Positions 26,446 through 33,319 of a stretch of DNA of 64,000 nucleotides are shown in pieces (position 1 is the stretch's first letter; every line of letters begins with the position of its first letter). The stretch comes from Nonomuraea antri (GTDB taxonomy: Bacteria; Actinomycetota; Actinomycetes; Streptosporangiales; Streptosporangiaceae). Location of the stretch: the NCBI RefSeq assembly GCF_013283785.1, contig NZ_JABCPZ010000014.1, positions 23,115 through 87,114 of the forward strand. The letters are read 5' to 3'. The notes beneath the pieces were generated by a model, which was given only the letters and a program-made list of their open reading frames with translations, was not told where the DNA came from and did not search any database. Position numbers and translations under genes: made by a program.

Positions 26446-26571
26446 TCGATCGGGTCACGCTTTTCGCGAGCGGCGTCCGGCCAGGGCCTGCGGGCTCGCG
26501 TAAGGGCGGCGGCCCCGGACCGGTCCGCACGGCCGGATCGGCGCCGCCGCCCCTCGGTTGATCGGCGAGCG

Positions 26572-26614
26572 CGTTCGCCGCGGGGGCGCCGGCGCGACGC
26601 CCCCGCGACGAACG
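26572..26614 (-). terminator. Hairpin just after the precursor peptide gene
   Basis: A 17-bp inverted repeat with one mismatch (26572-26588 with 26598-26614, 9-base loop, both arms containing CGCGGGGGCG or its complement) begins 5 bases after the stop codon of the precursor gene. It is a likely partial terminator or mRNA stabiliser between the abundant precursor transcript and the ABC genes. Confidence 0.75.
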
Positions 26615-26619
26615 GTCTA

Positions 26620-26715
26620 TTAGCAGGTAATGGTGCTCGCGCCACTACCCGGGAGCTCGTCGTACTCGGGAGCGCTCTCCAGCTTCTGCAGTTCGAGGAT
26701 GTTCGCCAGTTCCAT
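26620..26715 (-). CDS. Class III lanthipeptide (lipolanthine-type) precursor peptide
   Basis: A 31-codon gene starts at ATG 26715 with AGGAGGT 7 bases upstream and ends in TAA. The leader carries ILELQ at residues 6-10, the amphipathic motif recognised by class III synthetases (compare labyrinthopeptin leaders), followed by an acidic stretch ending in Leu-Pro-Gly. The last eight residues are SGASTITC, an exact Ser-x2-Ser-x3-Cys labionin/avionin pattern with Cys as the terminal residue, as needed for oxidative decarboxylation by the LanD-type protein at 28219. Threonines at core positions 5 and 7 could stay or be dehydrated. The mature peptide would be about 8 residues, one of the smallest expected. 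Where the leader is cut is not visible. Confidence 0.9.
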   Translation of the reverse strand: MELANILELQKLESAPEYDELPGSGASTITC

Positions 26716-26852
26716 CGTGACACCTCCTTTTCGTTCTCGTCCGGACGGCCGCCGGCGACGGTTAATTCGCCTTTCGACCTCGGCGCCGAAAGTAAGCGAC
26801 CGGACGGAGACCGGGCAACGCGGTGACCTAAAGCGGCCACGGCAATTGAGGC
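26716..26852. promoter_or_regulatory. Divergent promoter region between the precursor gene and the LuxR/LanKC operon
   Basis: These 137 bp must contain the promoters for the precursor and for the regulator-GNAT-LanD-LanKC operon. They are less GC-rich than their surroundings, with TTAATTCGCC and AAAGTAAGC, but I cannot name convincing -35/-10 pairs. No close LmbU-like palindrome is present. Confidence 0.5.
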
Positions 26853-27539
26853 ATGCTTTTTGATATGCGGTCGAATTTCAGCAAGGACCGGTCCGTCACC
26901 ACCACCGCGGAACTGCACCGGCTGATCAGACGATTGGTCAGGGGCGAGCACCGGGCTTACCGCGTCGTCCTGGCCGACGATCCGCTGGGCCGCCTCATCA
27001 CCGGCCACCTGGTGCGGGCCGCCGACGCGCCGCACCACGCGGCCGGGGTCGTGCAGGCCCAGGGCGAGCCGGCCGACCTGCGCGTTCCGGCCTCGCGCGT
27101 CCGGCTGCTCGCCTCCGCCCCGGTGTCGATGTTGCTCGGCGCGGCGGAGGTGGCGGTGGTCGGCGTGGCCGACGCCGGCGCGGTGGTGGTGACGGACGAG
27201 CTCCACCTGTCCAGCCTCGACCTGCTGTTCGACCTGCTGTGGACGGTCGCGGCACCGGCGCGGCAGACGCACGCGGCCGGGCTGACGCACCGGGGCGCGA
27301 CGATACTCGGGCTGCTGGCCGAAGGGCTGACCGACGCGGCCATCGCGGCCAGGCTGAATCTCGGCGAGCGGACGGTGCGCCGTGAGGTCAATACGCTGAT
27401 GAAGCTTTCCCGGGCGGCCAGCCGTTTTCAGCTGGCACTGTGCGCGCAGCAGCTCGGCTGGCTGCCCCGTCCCGCCGGCGAGACGAACGGCAGCACCTCG
27501 AATAAGGCCCGTATTGACGCCCGAGAATCAGAAATCTAA
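26853..27539 (+). CDS. LuxR-type HTH regulator of the lanthipeptide operon
   Basis: The 228-residue protein has a C-terminal LuxR-like helix-turn-helix, LTHRGATILGLLAEGLTDAAIAARLNLGERTVRREV (residues about 146-181). The N-terminal half has no receiver or ATPase motif I can recognise, but its leucine- and valine-rich strands resemble the sensor half of small LuxR proteins common in lanthipeptide clusters. It is divergent from the precursor gene, so it is the natural candidate for its control. GAGG lies close to ATG 26853. The stop overlaps an ATG (TAATG at 27537) in the GNAT frame. Confidence 0.8.
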   Translation: MLFDMRSNFSKDRSVTTTAELHRLIRRLVRGEHRAYRVVLADDPLGRLITGHLVRAADAPHHAAGVVQAQGEPADLRVPASRVRLLASAPVSMLLGAAEVAVVGVADAGAVVVTDELHLSSLDLLFDLLWTVAAPARQTHAAGLTHRGATILGLLAEGLTDAAIAARLNLGERTVRREVNTLMKLSRAASRFQLALCAQQLGWLPRPAGETNGSTSNKARIDARESEI

Positions 27540-27610
27540 TGTGCGGCGTGCACTATGGAATTCGCCTGGACTTGGGCCGTAAATATTTGCCGAAGAAAAT
27601 GGGAAGGCCG

Positions 27611-28222
27611 ATGCCAGATCTCATCGTCGAGACTCCGAGAACGAAACTGGTGCCGGCGGACGTCTCGGACGGAACCGCCCTCTACGACCTCCTGCTGGAT
27701 CTCGGCCTGCACTCGATGCCCAGCAGGGAGGCGTTTCTCGCCTCCTTCGACGCGGGCGACTACTTCAGCGTGCACGCGTGCCGGACCGGCCAGGTCGTCG
27801 GCTACGCGAACCTGCACAGCCCCGATCCCGCCGGGCACGTCCAGATGGGCATCTTCACCGATCCGGCCAAGGCCGGTTACGGGATCGGCGGCGAGGCGAT
27901 GATCCTGCTGGTGAACTACGCGTTCGCCAAATGGAGCGAGCTGCGGAAGATCTACTTCTCCACCACCGAGGCCAGCCTGGAACGGCTGGGCGTGGGCAAC
28001 CTGCCGTACGAGGCGGCGCTGCCCGACCACCTCTACTTCCGCGGCCGGCTGTGGACCGTCTACATCTACGCGCTGCACCGCCGGGTGTGGGAGGAGCAGA
28101 GCGGCCCGCTGCTCGACCGCATGCTCGGCCGCCCGGCCGCCGAGCCCGAGGACGAGTACAGGCCGACGGCCTGGCAGTACGTCGTGGAGAGCGTCAAGTG
28201 GCTCAGCGGGAACCGCAAGTGA
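27611..28222 (+). CDS. GNAT-family acyltransferase 1 (lipolanthine N-terminal acyltransferase, GdvG-like)
   Basis: A GNAT of about 203 aa: FTDPAKAGYGIGGEAMILLVNYAF contains the acyl-donor-binding loop region and precedes WSELRKIYFSTTEASLERL. In goadvionin a GNAT joins a long acyl chain from an ACP to the N-terminus of the avionin peptide. This gene sits directly before the LanD and LanKC genes, so the same role is expected. Starts at ATG 27611 (GGGAAGG upstream), 27599 or 27539 share the frame. I chose 27611 because it aligns with the start of the paralogue at 8246. Its stop overlaps the LanD GTG (GTGA). Confidence 0.78.
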   Translation: MPDLIVETPRTKLVPADVSDGTALYDLLLDLGLHSMPSREAFLASFDAGDYFSVHACRTGQVVGYANLHSPDPAGHVQMGIFTDPAKAGYGIGGEAMILLVNYAFAKWSELRKIYFSTTEASLERLGVGNLPYEAALPDHLYFRGRLWTVYIYALHRRVWEEQSGPLLDRMLGRPAAEPEDEYRPTAWQYVVESVKWLSGNRK

Positions 28223-28827
28223 CCAGGAACCGGCCGGTGCCCGAGTTCCGGGCCCGCCGGCTGCTGCTGGTGGGCACGGGCGCCATCGCGGCCATGAACC
28301 TCCCCTCCTGGCTGACCTGGCTGGCCACCTCGTACCGGGAGCTCGAGGTGCGCCTGGTGCTGACGAGCAGCGCCGAGCGGTTCGTCAGCAGGCACGCGCT
28401 GAGCGTGCTGATGCGCGGCGAGGTCGGCGTCGACCGCTGGCCGGACGAGCCGCGGCCGGAGGCGGCGCACGTCGAGCTGGCCGAGTGGAGCGACGCGATC
28501 GCGGTCTACCCGGCCTGCATGAACTACGTCTCCCGTCTGGCGCTCGGGCTCGCGGACACGCCCACGCTGCTGGCGCTGCAGTGCACCGCGGCGCCCATCG
28601 GCATCGCGCCGTCCCTGCCGCCGGGCGCGCTGGACAATCCCATCTTCCGCGCGCACCTGGACACGCTGGCGAGCCGGCCCAACGTGGTGATCGCGCCGAC
28701 CGTGCCCGCGCGCAGCGCCACCACGGGACGAAGCGACGCGGCCGGCTCCAGCCCGCTCTGGACGTTGCTGGAACTCATCGAGGGGCTGCGCGCGAGCCTG
28801 GCCGCCCCGTCAGCGGAGGTCGTGTGA
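28219..28827 (+). CDS. LanD/EpiD-type flavin-dependent peptidyl-cysteine decarboxylase (HFCD family)
   Basis: This protein of 202 aa is a homo-oligomeric flavin-containing Cys decarboxylase: LLLVGTGAIAAMN for FMN binding, the catalytic histidine in AAHVELAEWSDAIAVYP (compare HIELSRWAD of EpiD), and PACMNYVSRLALGLADT in place of the PASANT motif. The family oxidatively decarboxylates the C-terminal cysteine of lanthipeptide precursors to an aminoenethiol. The precursor at 26620 ends in Cys, so the predicted result is an avionin ring rather than labionin. It overlaps the GNAT gene and lies one base before the LanKC start. The substitution of CM for SA in the substrate motif is somewhat unusual. 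Confidence 0.85.
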   Translation: MTRNRPVPEFRARRLLLVGTGAIAAMNLPSWLTWLATSYRELEVRLVLTSSAERFVSRHALSVLMRGEVGVDRWPDEPRPEAAHVELAEWSDAIAVYPACMNYVSRLALGLADTPTLLALQCTAAPIGIAPSLPPGALDNPIFRAHLDTLASRPNVVIAPTVPARSATTGRSDAAGSSPLWTLLELIEGLRASLAAPSAEVV

Positions 28828-28828
28828 C

Positions 28829-31387
28829 GTGAACGACATGGCGCAGTTCTACACGCGAGCGGATCCGCTCTTCTACGACGACGTCACCCGGTGGTCGAGC
28901 GGCGCCGGGTTCCTGGCCGACGCCGAGTTCGAGGTCTCCGCCCGGCCGGTGCCCGAAGGCTGGGCGCGCAGGCGGCACACGGTGTGGACGACCGTCGAGC
29001 CGGCCGGACACCCCTACCCGGCGCAGGGCTGGAAGATCCATGTCTCGGCCACGCTGGAGAACGCCGACCGGCTCTGCACGATCGTGTGGGACTACTGCGT
29101 GGCGCGCGGGATCCCGTTCAAGCACCTGCTGAACCGCAACATGTTGCTGGCGTTCAACGCCAAGTACACCCCGCGCGGCAACAGCGGGAAGCTGATCACC
29201 ATCTATCCGGACGAGGAGCGGTTCGAGAGCGTCGTCACCGAGCTGGCCGCGCTGACGGCGGGCGAGCGGGGCCCGTACGTGCTCAGCGACGTGCGCATCG
29301 GCGAGGGCCCGCTCTACGTGCGGTTCGGCGCGTTCGTCCGGATGCGCTGCGTGGACGAGGCCGGCGAGCTGACCATGGGCGTCAGGCGTCCCGACGGCAC
29401 GCTCGTCCCCGACCACCGCCGGGCGTACTTCTCACCGCCCGACTGGGCGCCCGTCCCCGCCGTGCTCGGCCCGCACGTGGCCGCCCGCGCGGCCGGGCCG
29501 GACGGTCCCGCGCCGTACGTGGTCGAGCGGGCCCTGCACTTCTCCAACGCGGGCGGCGTGTACGTGGCCACCCGGCGGGCCGACGGCCGCCGCGTGGTGC
29601 TGAAGGAGGCCAGGCCGCACACGGCCGTGGACAACAACCACCTGGACGCGGTCGCCCGGCTCAGGGCCGAGTGCTGGGCCCTGCGCCGGGCGGCCGGGAT
29701 CGAGGGCGTGCCCGAGCTCTACGACGAGTTCGTCATGGGCGGGCACCACTTCCTGGCCCAGGAGTACGTCGAGGGCGAACCGCTGGCCGTGTGGATCGGC
29801 GTCAACCATCCCTGGGTGACCAGCGCGGAGCCCACCGCGGACGAACTGGCCGCCTACACGGACACCGCGGCCGGGATCGTCGAGTCGCTGACCGCGCTCG
29901 TCGCCGCACTGCACGAGCGCGGCGTGGTCTTCGGCGACCTGCACCTGGGCAACGTCATGGTCACGCCGGAAGGCGGGGCGGCGCTGGTCGACTTCGAGCT
30001 CGCCTTCGAGCCCTCGGGCACCCCCTGGCGGCCCGGGCTCGGCGCGATGGGGTACGCGGGCCGGGACAAGGAGGGCTTCGCGCTCGACAGGCACGCGCTC
30101 TCCATGATCATGCTGGCGATCTTCCTGCCGTTCGCCAAGATCTGCGCGCTGCGGCCGGAGAAGGTCTTCCCGCTCACCCGCCTGGCCGCCGAGCTGTTCC
30201 CGCTCCCGCCGGGCTGGACGGAGACGATCCTGCGCGAGCTGGCGCCGGGCGGCCCCGACGACCGGCGCGACGAGTTGGAGTCCCGTCCGGTGCCCTGGGC
30301 GTCGGTGACCAAGCGGCTCGCGCAGGGCATTCTCCACGTCGCCACGCCGGAGCGCACGGACCGGCTCTTCCCCGGCGACATCCAGCAGTTCGCCACCGGC
30401 GGCCTGTCCTTCGGCTACGGCGCGGCCGGGGTGCTGTGGGCGCTCGACGTGACCGGGCACGGCAGGCACGAGACCTGCGAACGGTGGCTGCTGCGGGCGA
30501 TCCCGCGGATGGAGTTCCCCCACCCCGGCTTCTACGACGGCGTCGCCGGCCTGGCGTACGCGCTCGACCACCTGGGCCACCCGGAGCAGGCGGCCGAGCT
30601 GCTCGACCGCCATCCCGTGCCGGAGCGGCTCGGCGTCTCCCTGCACAGCGGGCTGTCCGGGATCGGCGCGGCACTGCTGCACCTGAGCGCCCGATGGGAC
30701 GAGCCGGAGCTGCGGCAGTCGGCGCTGGGCGTCGCCGAGCGCCTGGCCGCCGCCGTGGAGCGCGGCGACCCGAGCGCGGGCCACGCGGCGGCCCAGCCGG
30801 CAGGCCGGCCCAAGTCGCCGCCTCCCGGGCTGATGCGCGGCTGGTCGGGCGTCAGCCTGTTCTTCCTGCGCCTGTACGAGCGGACCGGCGAACGCGGCCA
30901 CCTCGACCTGGCCGTCCGCGCGCTGCACCGCGACCTCGACGCCTGCGTGACGAACGCGCGCGGCGCCCTGGTGGCCGCGGACGGCGGGGTGCGGCTGCTG
31001 CCGTACCTGGAGACCGGCAGCGCGGGCATCGCGCTGGTGGCCGACGAGTTGCTCACGCACACCGACGACGACCGGGCGCGCGAGAGCCTGCCCGCGCTCC
31101 TGCGGGCCTGCGCCACCCGGCTGACCGTGCAGGCGGACCTGTTCCGCGGCAAGAGCGGCCACCTGCTCACCCTCGGCCGCCTGCGTCACCACCGCCCCGG
31201 CGAGGCGGAGCTGGAACGGCACCGTGAGGTGCTCACCTGGCACGCCGTCGAACTGCACGGGCACCTGGCCGTTCCCGGCAACCAGGGCTACCGGCTCTCC
31301 GCCGACCTGGCCACCGGGGCCGCCGGCGTCCTGCTCGCCCTCGCCGACGGCGCGCCCGCGCTGCCGTTCCTCGCCCCGGCGGGCTGA
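28829..31387 (+). CDS. lanKC: Class III lanthionine synthetase LanKC
   Basis: The 852-residue protein has three parts. Residues 1-215 form the phosphoSer/Thr lyase domain (FKHLLNRNMLLAFNAKYTPRG, GKLITIYP). Residues about 230-500 form a Ser/Thr kinase domain (VVLKEA, catalytic VVFGDLHLGNVMV, DFE instead of DFG). Residues about 510-852 form a LanC-like cyclase without the Cys-Cys-His zinc ligands, which separates class III from class IV. It phosphorylates, eliminates and cyclises the precursor at 26620, making the Ser-Ser-Cys carbacyclic/thioether ring. GTG 28829 has GGAGG 9 bases upstream; ATG 28838 is possible. It is the centre of the operon from 26853. Confidence 0.93.
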   Translation: MNDMAQFYTRADPLFYDDVTRWSSGAGFLADAEFEVSARPVPEGWARRRHTVWTTVEPAGHPYPAQGWKIHVSATLENADRLCTIVWDYCVARGIPFKHLLNRNMLLAFNAKYTPRGNSGKLITIYPDEERFESVVTELAALTAGERGPYVLSDVRIGEGPLYVRFGAFVRMRCVDEAGELTMGVRRPDGTLVPDHRRAYFSPPDWAPVPAVLGPHVAARAAGPDGPAPYVVERALHFSNAGGVYVATRRADGRRVVLKEARPHTAVDNNHLDAVARLRAECWALRRAAGIEGVPELYDEFVMGGHHFLAQEYVEGEPLAVWIGVNHPWVTSAEPTADELAAYTDTAAGIVESLTALVAALHERGVVFGDLHLGNVMVTPEGGAALVDFELAFEPSGTPWRPGLGAMGYAGRDKEGFALDRHALSMIMLAIFLPFAKICALRPEKVFPLTRLAAELFPLPPGWTETILRELAPGGPDDRRDELESRPVPWASVTKRLAQGILHVATPERTDRLFPGDIQQFATGGLSFGYGAAGVLWALDVTGHGRHETCERWLLRAIPRMEFPHPGFYDGVAGLAYALDHLGHPEQAAELLDRHPVPERLGVSLHSGLSGIGAALLHLSARWDEPELRQSALGVAERLAAAVERGDPSAGHAAAQPAGRPKSPPPGLMRGWSGVSLFFLRLYERTGERGHLDLAVRALHRDLDACVTNARGALVAADGGVRLLPYLETGSAGIALVADELLTHTDDDRARESLPALLRACATRLTVQADLFRGKSGHLLTLGRLRHHRPGEAELERHREVLTWHAVELHGHLAVPGNQGYRLSADLATGAAGVLLALADGAPALPFLAPAG

Positions 31388-31389
31388 CC

Positions 31390-32154
31390 GTGCGCGCCGT
31401 GAAAGTCGTCGTCAAACGCGAGCTGATCAGGTTCGTCAACGACGGGAAGCGCACCACCGCCCTGCTCTTCCAGGCGGTGATGTGGCTCTTCGTGGTCGGC
31501 GCGGGATTCGGCGCGCTCGCGCCTCCCGCGCCCGGCCAGGTGCCGCTGCAGACCTTCATGTTCCCCGGCATCCTGGTGATGACGGTGATCACCACCGCGA
31601 TGTTCTCCGCGGCCTCGATCGTCTGGGACCGGGAGTTCGGGTTCCTGCGCGAGATGCTGGTGGCGCCGGTCAGCCGCACCGCGCTGGCGCTGGGCAAGAT
31701 CTTCGGCGGGGCTCTCGTCGCCACCGCGCAGAGCGTCGTGGTCCTCAGCCTGGCCGGGTTCGTGGGCGTGCCGTACCATCCGCTGCTCATGGCCGAACTG
31801 CTCGGCCTGGCCTTCCTGATCGCCTTCACCATGACGGCCTTCGGGGTGATGGTCGCCGCCAGGATCAGCAGCCTGGAGTCGTTCCTCGGCATCTCCCAGA
31901 TGGTGATCATGCCGCTGACCTTCCTGTCGGGCGCGCTGTTCCCGATCGACGGGCTGCACGCCGTCTTCCGCGCGGCCGCCTGGGCGAATCCGCTGACCTA
32001 CGCGGTCGAGCCGGTGCGCCAGGCCGTGCTCGACCATCTCGGCACGAGCGCGGTCGGCCGCCAGCTGCCCGGCGCGGCGGCCGTGGCGCTGCTGGCCGTC
32101 CTCGCGCTGATCTTCACGTCCTTCGCCGTCGCCCAGTTCAGGAGGGCTGACTAG
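31390..32154 (+). CDS. ABC-2 type permease (DrrB-like) without its own ATPase
   Basis: This permease of 254 aa has six predicted membrane segments (ALLFQAVMWLFVVGAGFGAL, MVIMPLTFLSGALFPI and others) and the conserved WDREFGFLREMLVAPVSR loop of the DrrB/NodJ group. The GTG start lies two bases after the LanKC stop. No ATPase gene is next to it; the only ATPase in the window is at 25450 in the divergent operon, which may be shared, or a host ATPase serves. Export of or immunity to the peptide is inferred from position. Confidence 0.82.
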   Translation: MRAVKVVVKRELIRFVNDGKRTTALLFQAVMWLFVVGAGFGALAPPAPGQVPLQTFMFPGILVMTVITTAMFSAASIVWDREFGFLREMLVAPVSRTALALGKIFGGALVATAQSVVVLSLAGFVGVPYHPLLMAELLGLAFLIAFTMTAFGVMVAARISSLESFLGISQMVIMPLTFLSGALFPIDGLHAVFRAAAWANPLTYAVEPVRQAVLDHLGTSAVGRQLPGAAAVALLAVLALIFTSFAVAQFRRAD

Positions 32155-32180
32155 CTCGGCCACCCAAGGCAAGGAGAGCC

Positions 32181-32765
32181 ATGTCATACGCGCCGCTCCA
32201 ACTGGCGGTCATCATCGCGAGCACCAGGCAAGGCCGGGTCGGCCCCGTCGTGGCCGACTGGTTCGTCGGACAGGCCAGACGGCACACCGCGATGGAGATC
32301 GACGTCATCGATCTGGCCGCCACCCCGCTGCCGCTCGCCGTCACGTCCTCGCCGGCCAAGGAGACGGCGGACCTGCTGGCCCCGGTCAGCGCCAGGCTGG
32401 CGGCCGCGGAGGCGTTCGTGGTGGTGACCCCGGAGTACAACCACAGTTTTCCGGCCACCATCAAGATCCTCATCGACTGGCACTACACCCAGTGGCGGGC
32501 CAAGCCAGTCGGGTTCGTCTGCTACGGCGGCCGGTCGGGCGGGCTGCGCGCCGTGGAGCACCTGCGGCTGGTCTTCGCCGAACTGCACGCCGTCACGATC
32601 CGCGAGACGCTCAGCTTCCACAGCGCGTGGAACCGGCCTGGTGACAGCCGCGAGCAGATGATCCCGGCGGAGAGCGACGGCGCCGCCAAGATCATGCTGG
32701 ACCAGCTGGCGTGGTGGGGGCAGGCGCTCAGGGAGGCCAGGGCCGCGCACCCGTACGAGGTCTGA
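32181..32765 (+). CDS. NAD(P)H-dependent FMN reductase
   Basis: The 194-residue flavodoxin-like FMN reductase has IIASTRQGRVGPVVADWF (phosphate-binding loop) and VVVTPEYNHSFPATIKILIDW (flavin-binding). It reduces free FMN with NAD(P)H. LanD enzymes do not need reduced flavin, but the nitrososynthase-like protein (6860) and the halogenase (40287) do, so it may serve either. It closes the LanKC operon; AAGGAGA precedes ATG 32181. Confidence 0.85.
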   Translation: MSYAPLQLAVIIASTRQGRVGPVVADWFVGQARRHTAMEIDVIDLAATPLPLAVTSSPAKETADLLAPVSARLAAAEAFVVVTPEYNHSFPATIKILIDWHYTQWRAKPVGFVCYGGRSGGLRAVEHLRLVFAELHAVTIRETLSFHSAWNRPGDSREQMIPAESDGAAKIMLDQLAWWGQALREARAAHPYEV

Positions 32766-32798
32766 CCGCCGCCGGCACCGTCCGGTCCTGGGGCGGCT

Positions 32799-32993
32799 CT
32801 ACTCGATGACGCTGAGCGCTCCTGAAGGGCAGGACCGGATCGCCCGGCGCACGGCCGCCCGCTGCCCGGTGTCCGGTTCCGCCTCCAGCACCACGACCAG
32901 GCCCTCCTCGTCGTCCTGGTCGAAGACGGAGGAGACGGTCAGCGCGCACATGCCGGCGCCGATGCACACCTCGCGGTCGGCTTTGATCTTCAT
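32799..32993 (-). CDS. [3Fe-4S] ferredoxin of the P450-partner type
   Basis: This 64-residue ferredoxin has KIKADREVCIGAGMCALTV at the N-terminus and SCPSGALSVIE at the C-terminus. Three cysteines (CIGAGMC and the later CP) fit a single [3Fe-4S] cluster, as in ferredoxins that donate electrons to actinobacterial P450s. It faces away from both clusters. The only P450 genes in the window are at 47272 and 48618, so it may serve those or a P450 elsewhere. Confidence 0.87.
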   Translation of the reverse strand: MKIKADREVCIGAGMCALTVSSVFDQDDEEGLVVVLEAEPDTGQRAAVRRAIRSCPSGALSVIE

Positions 32994-33319
32994 CGGTTCC
33001 CCCAGGTGACGGGGAGGCGCACGGCCTCTCCGCATCGTCCGTGCCGGCGCCGTCATCATGGCCCGCCGGACCGCCGCGGGTCCAGGACCGCCCTGACGAC
33101 GGTGACGCGCACCGACCCGCGCACCGTCTCGGCAGCCGGCGCTGTGACCTTCATGTGACCGGGCCGAAGGTGTACTGGCATGCGATGGGGATCTCGGTGC
33201 CGATACGGCCCGGGTGGGCAGCCATGAGCAAGTCCTGCTGGGGCCGTACGCGACCGAGGGGACTGATCGGGCAACCCCGGCAGGGGGCGTTGCCCTATGA
33301 CGACGGGGTAGAGAGATTG
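32994..33319. other. Intergenic region between ferredoxin and the LuxR/LAL regulator
   Basis: No convincing gene. The regulator's frame stays open upstream (possible ATGs at 33182 and 33224), but the translated sequence there is not family-like. The region should carry divergent promoters for the ferredoxin and the regulator; I see no clear hexamers. It is a natural boundary between the two gene clusters. Confidence 0.45.

Noticed and set aside
26748..26759. GCCGCCGGCGAC near the precursor promoter as a fourth LmbU box
   Set aside because: Only the central CGCCGGCGA fits, the outer bases do not extend the palindrome, and such cores are frequent by chance in DNA this GC-rich.
28829..31387. 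Class IV (LanL) synthetase
   Set aside because: The cyclase domain lacks the zinc-binding Cys and Cys-His-Gly residues, so class III fits.
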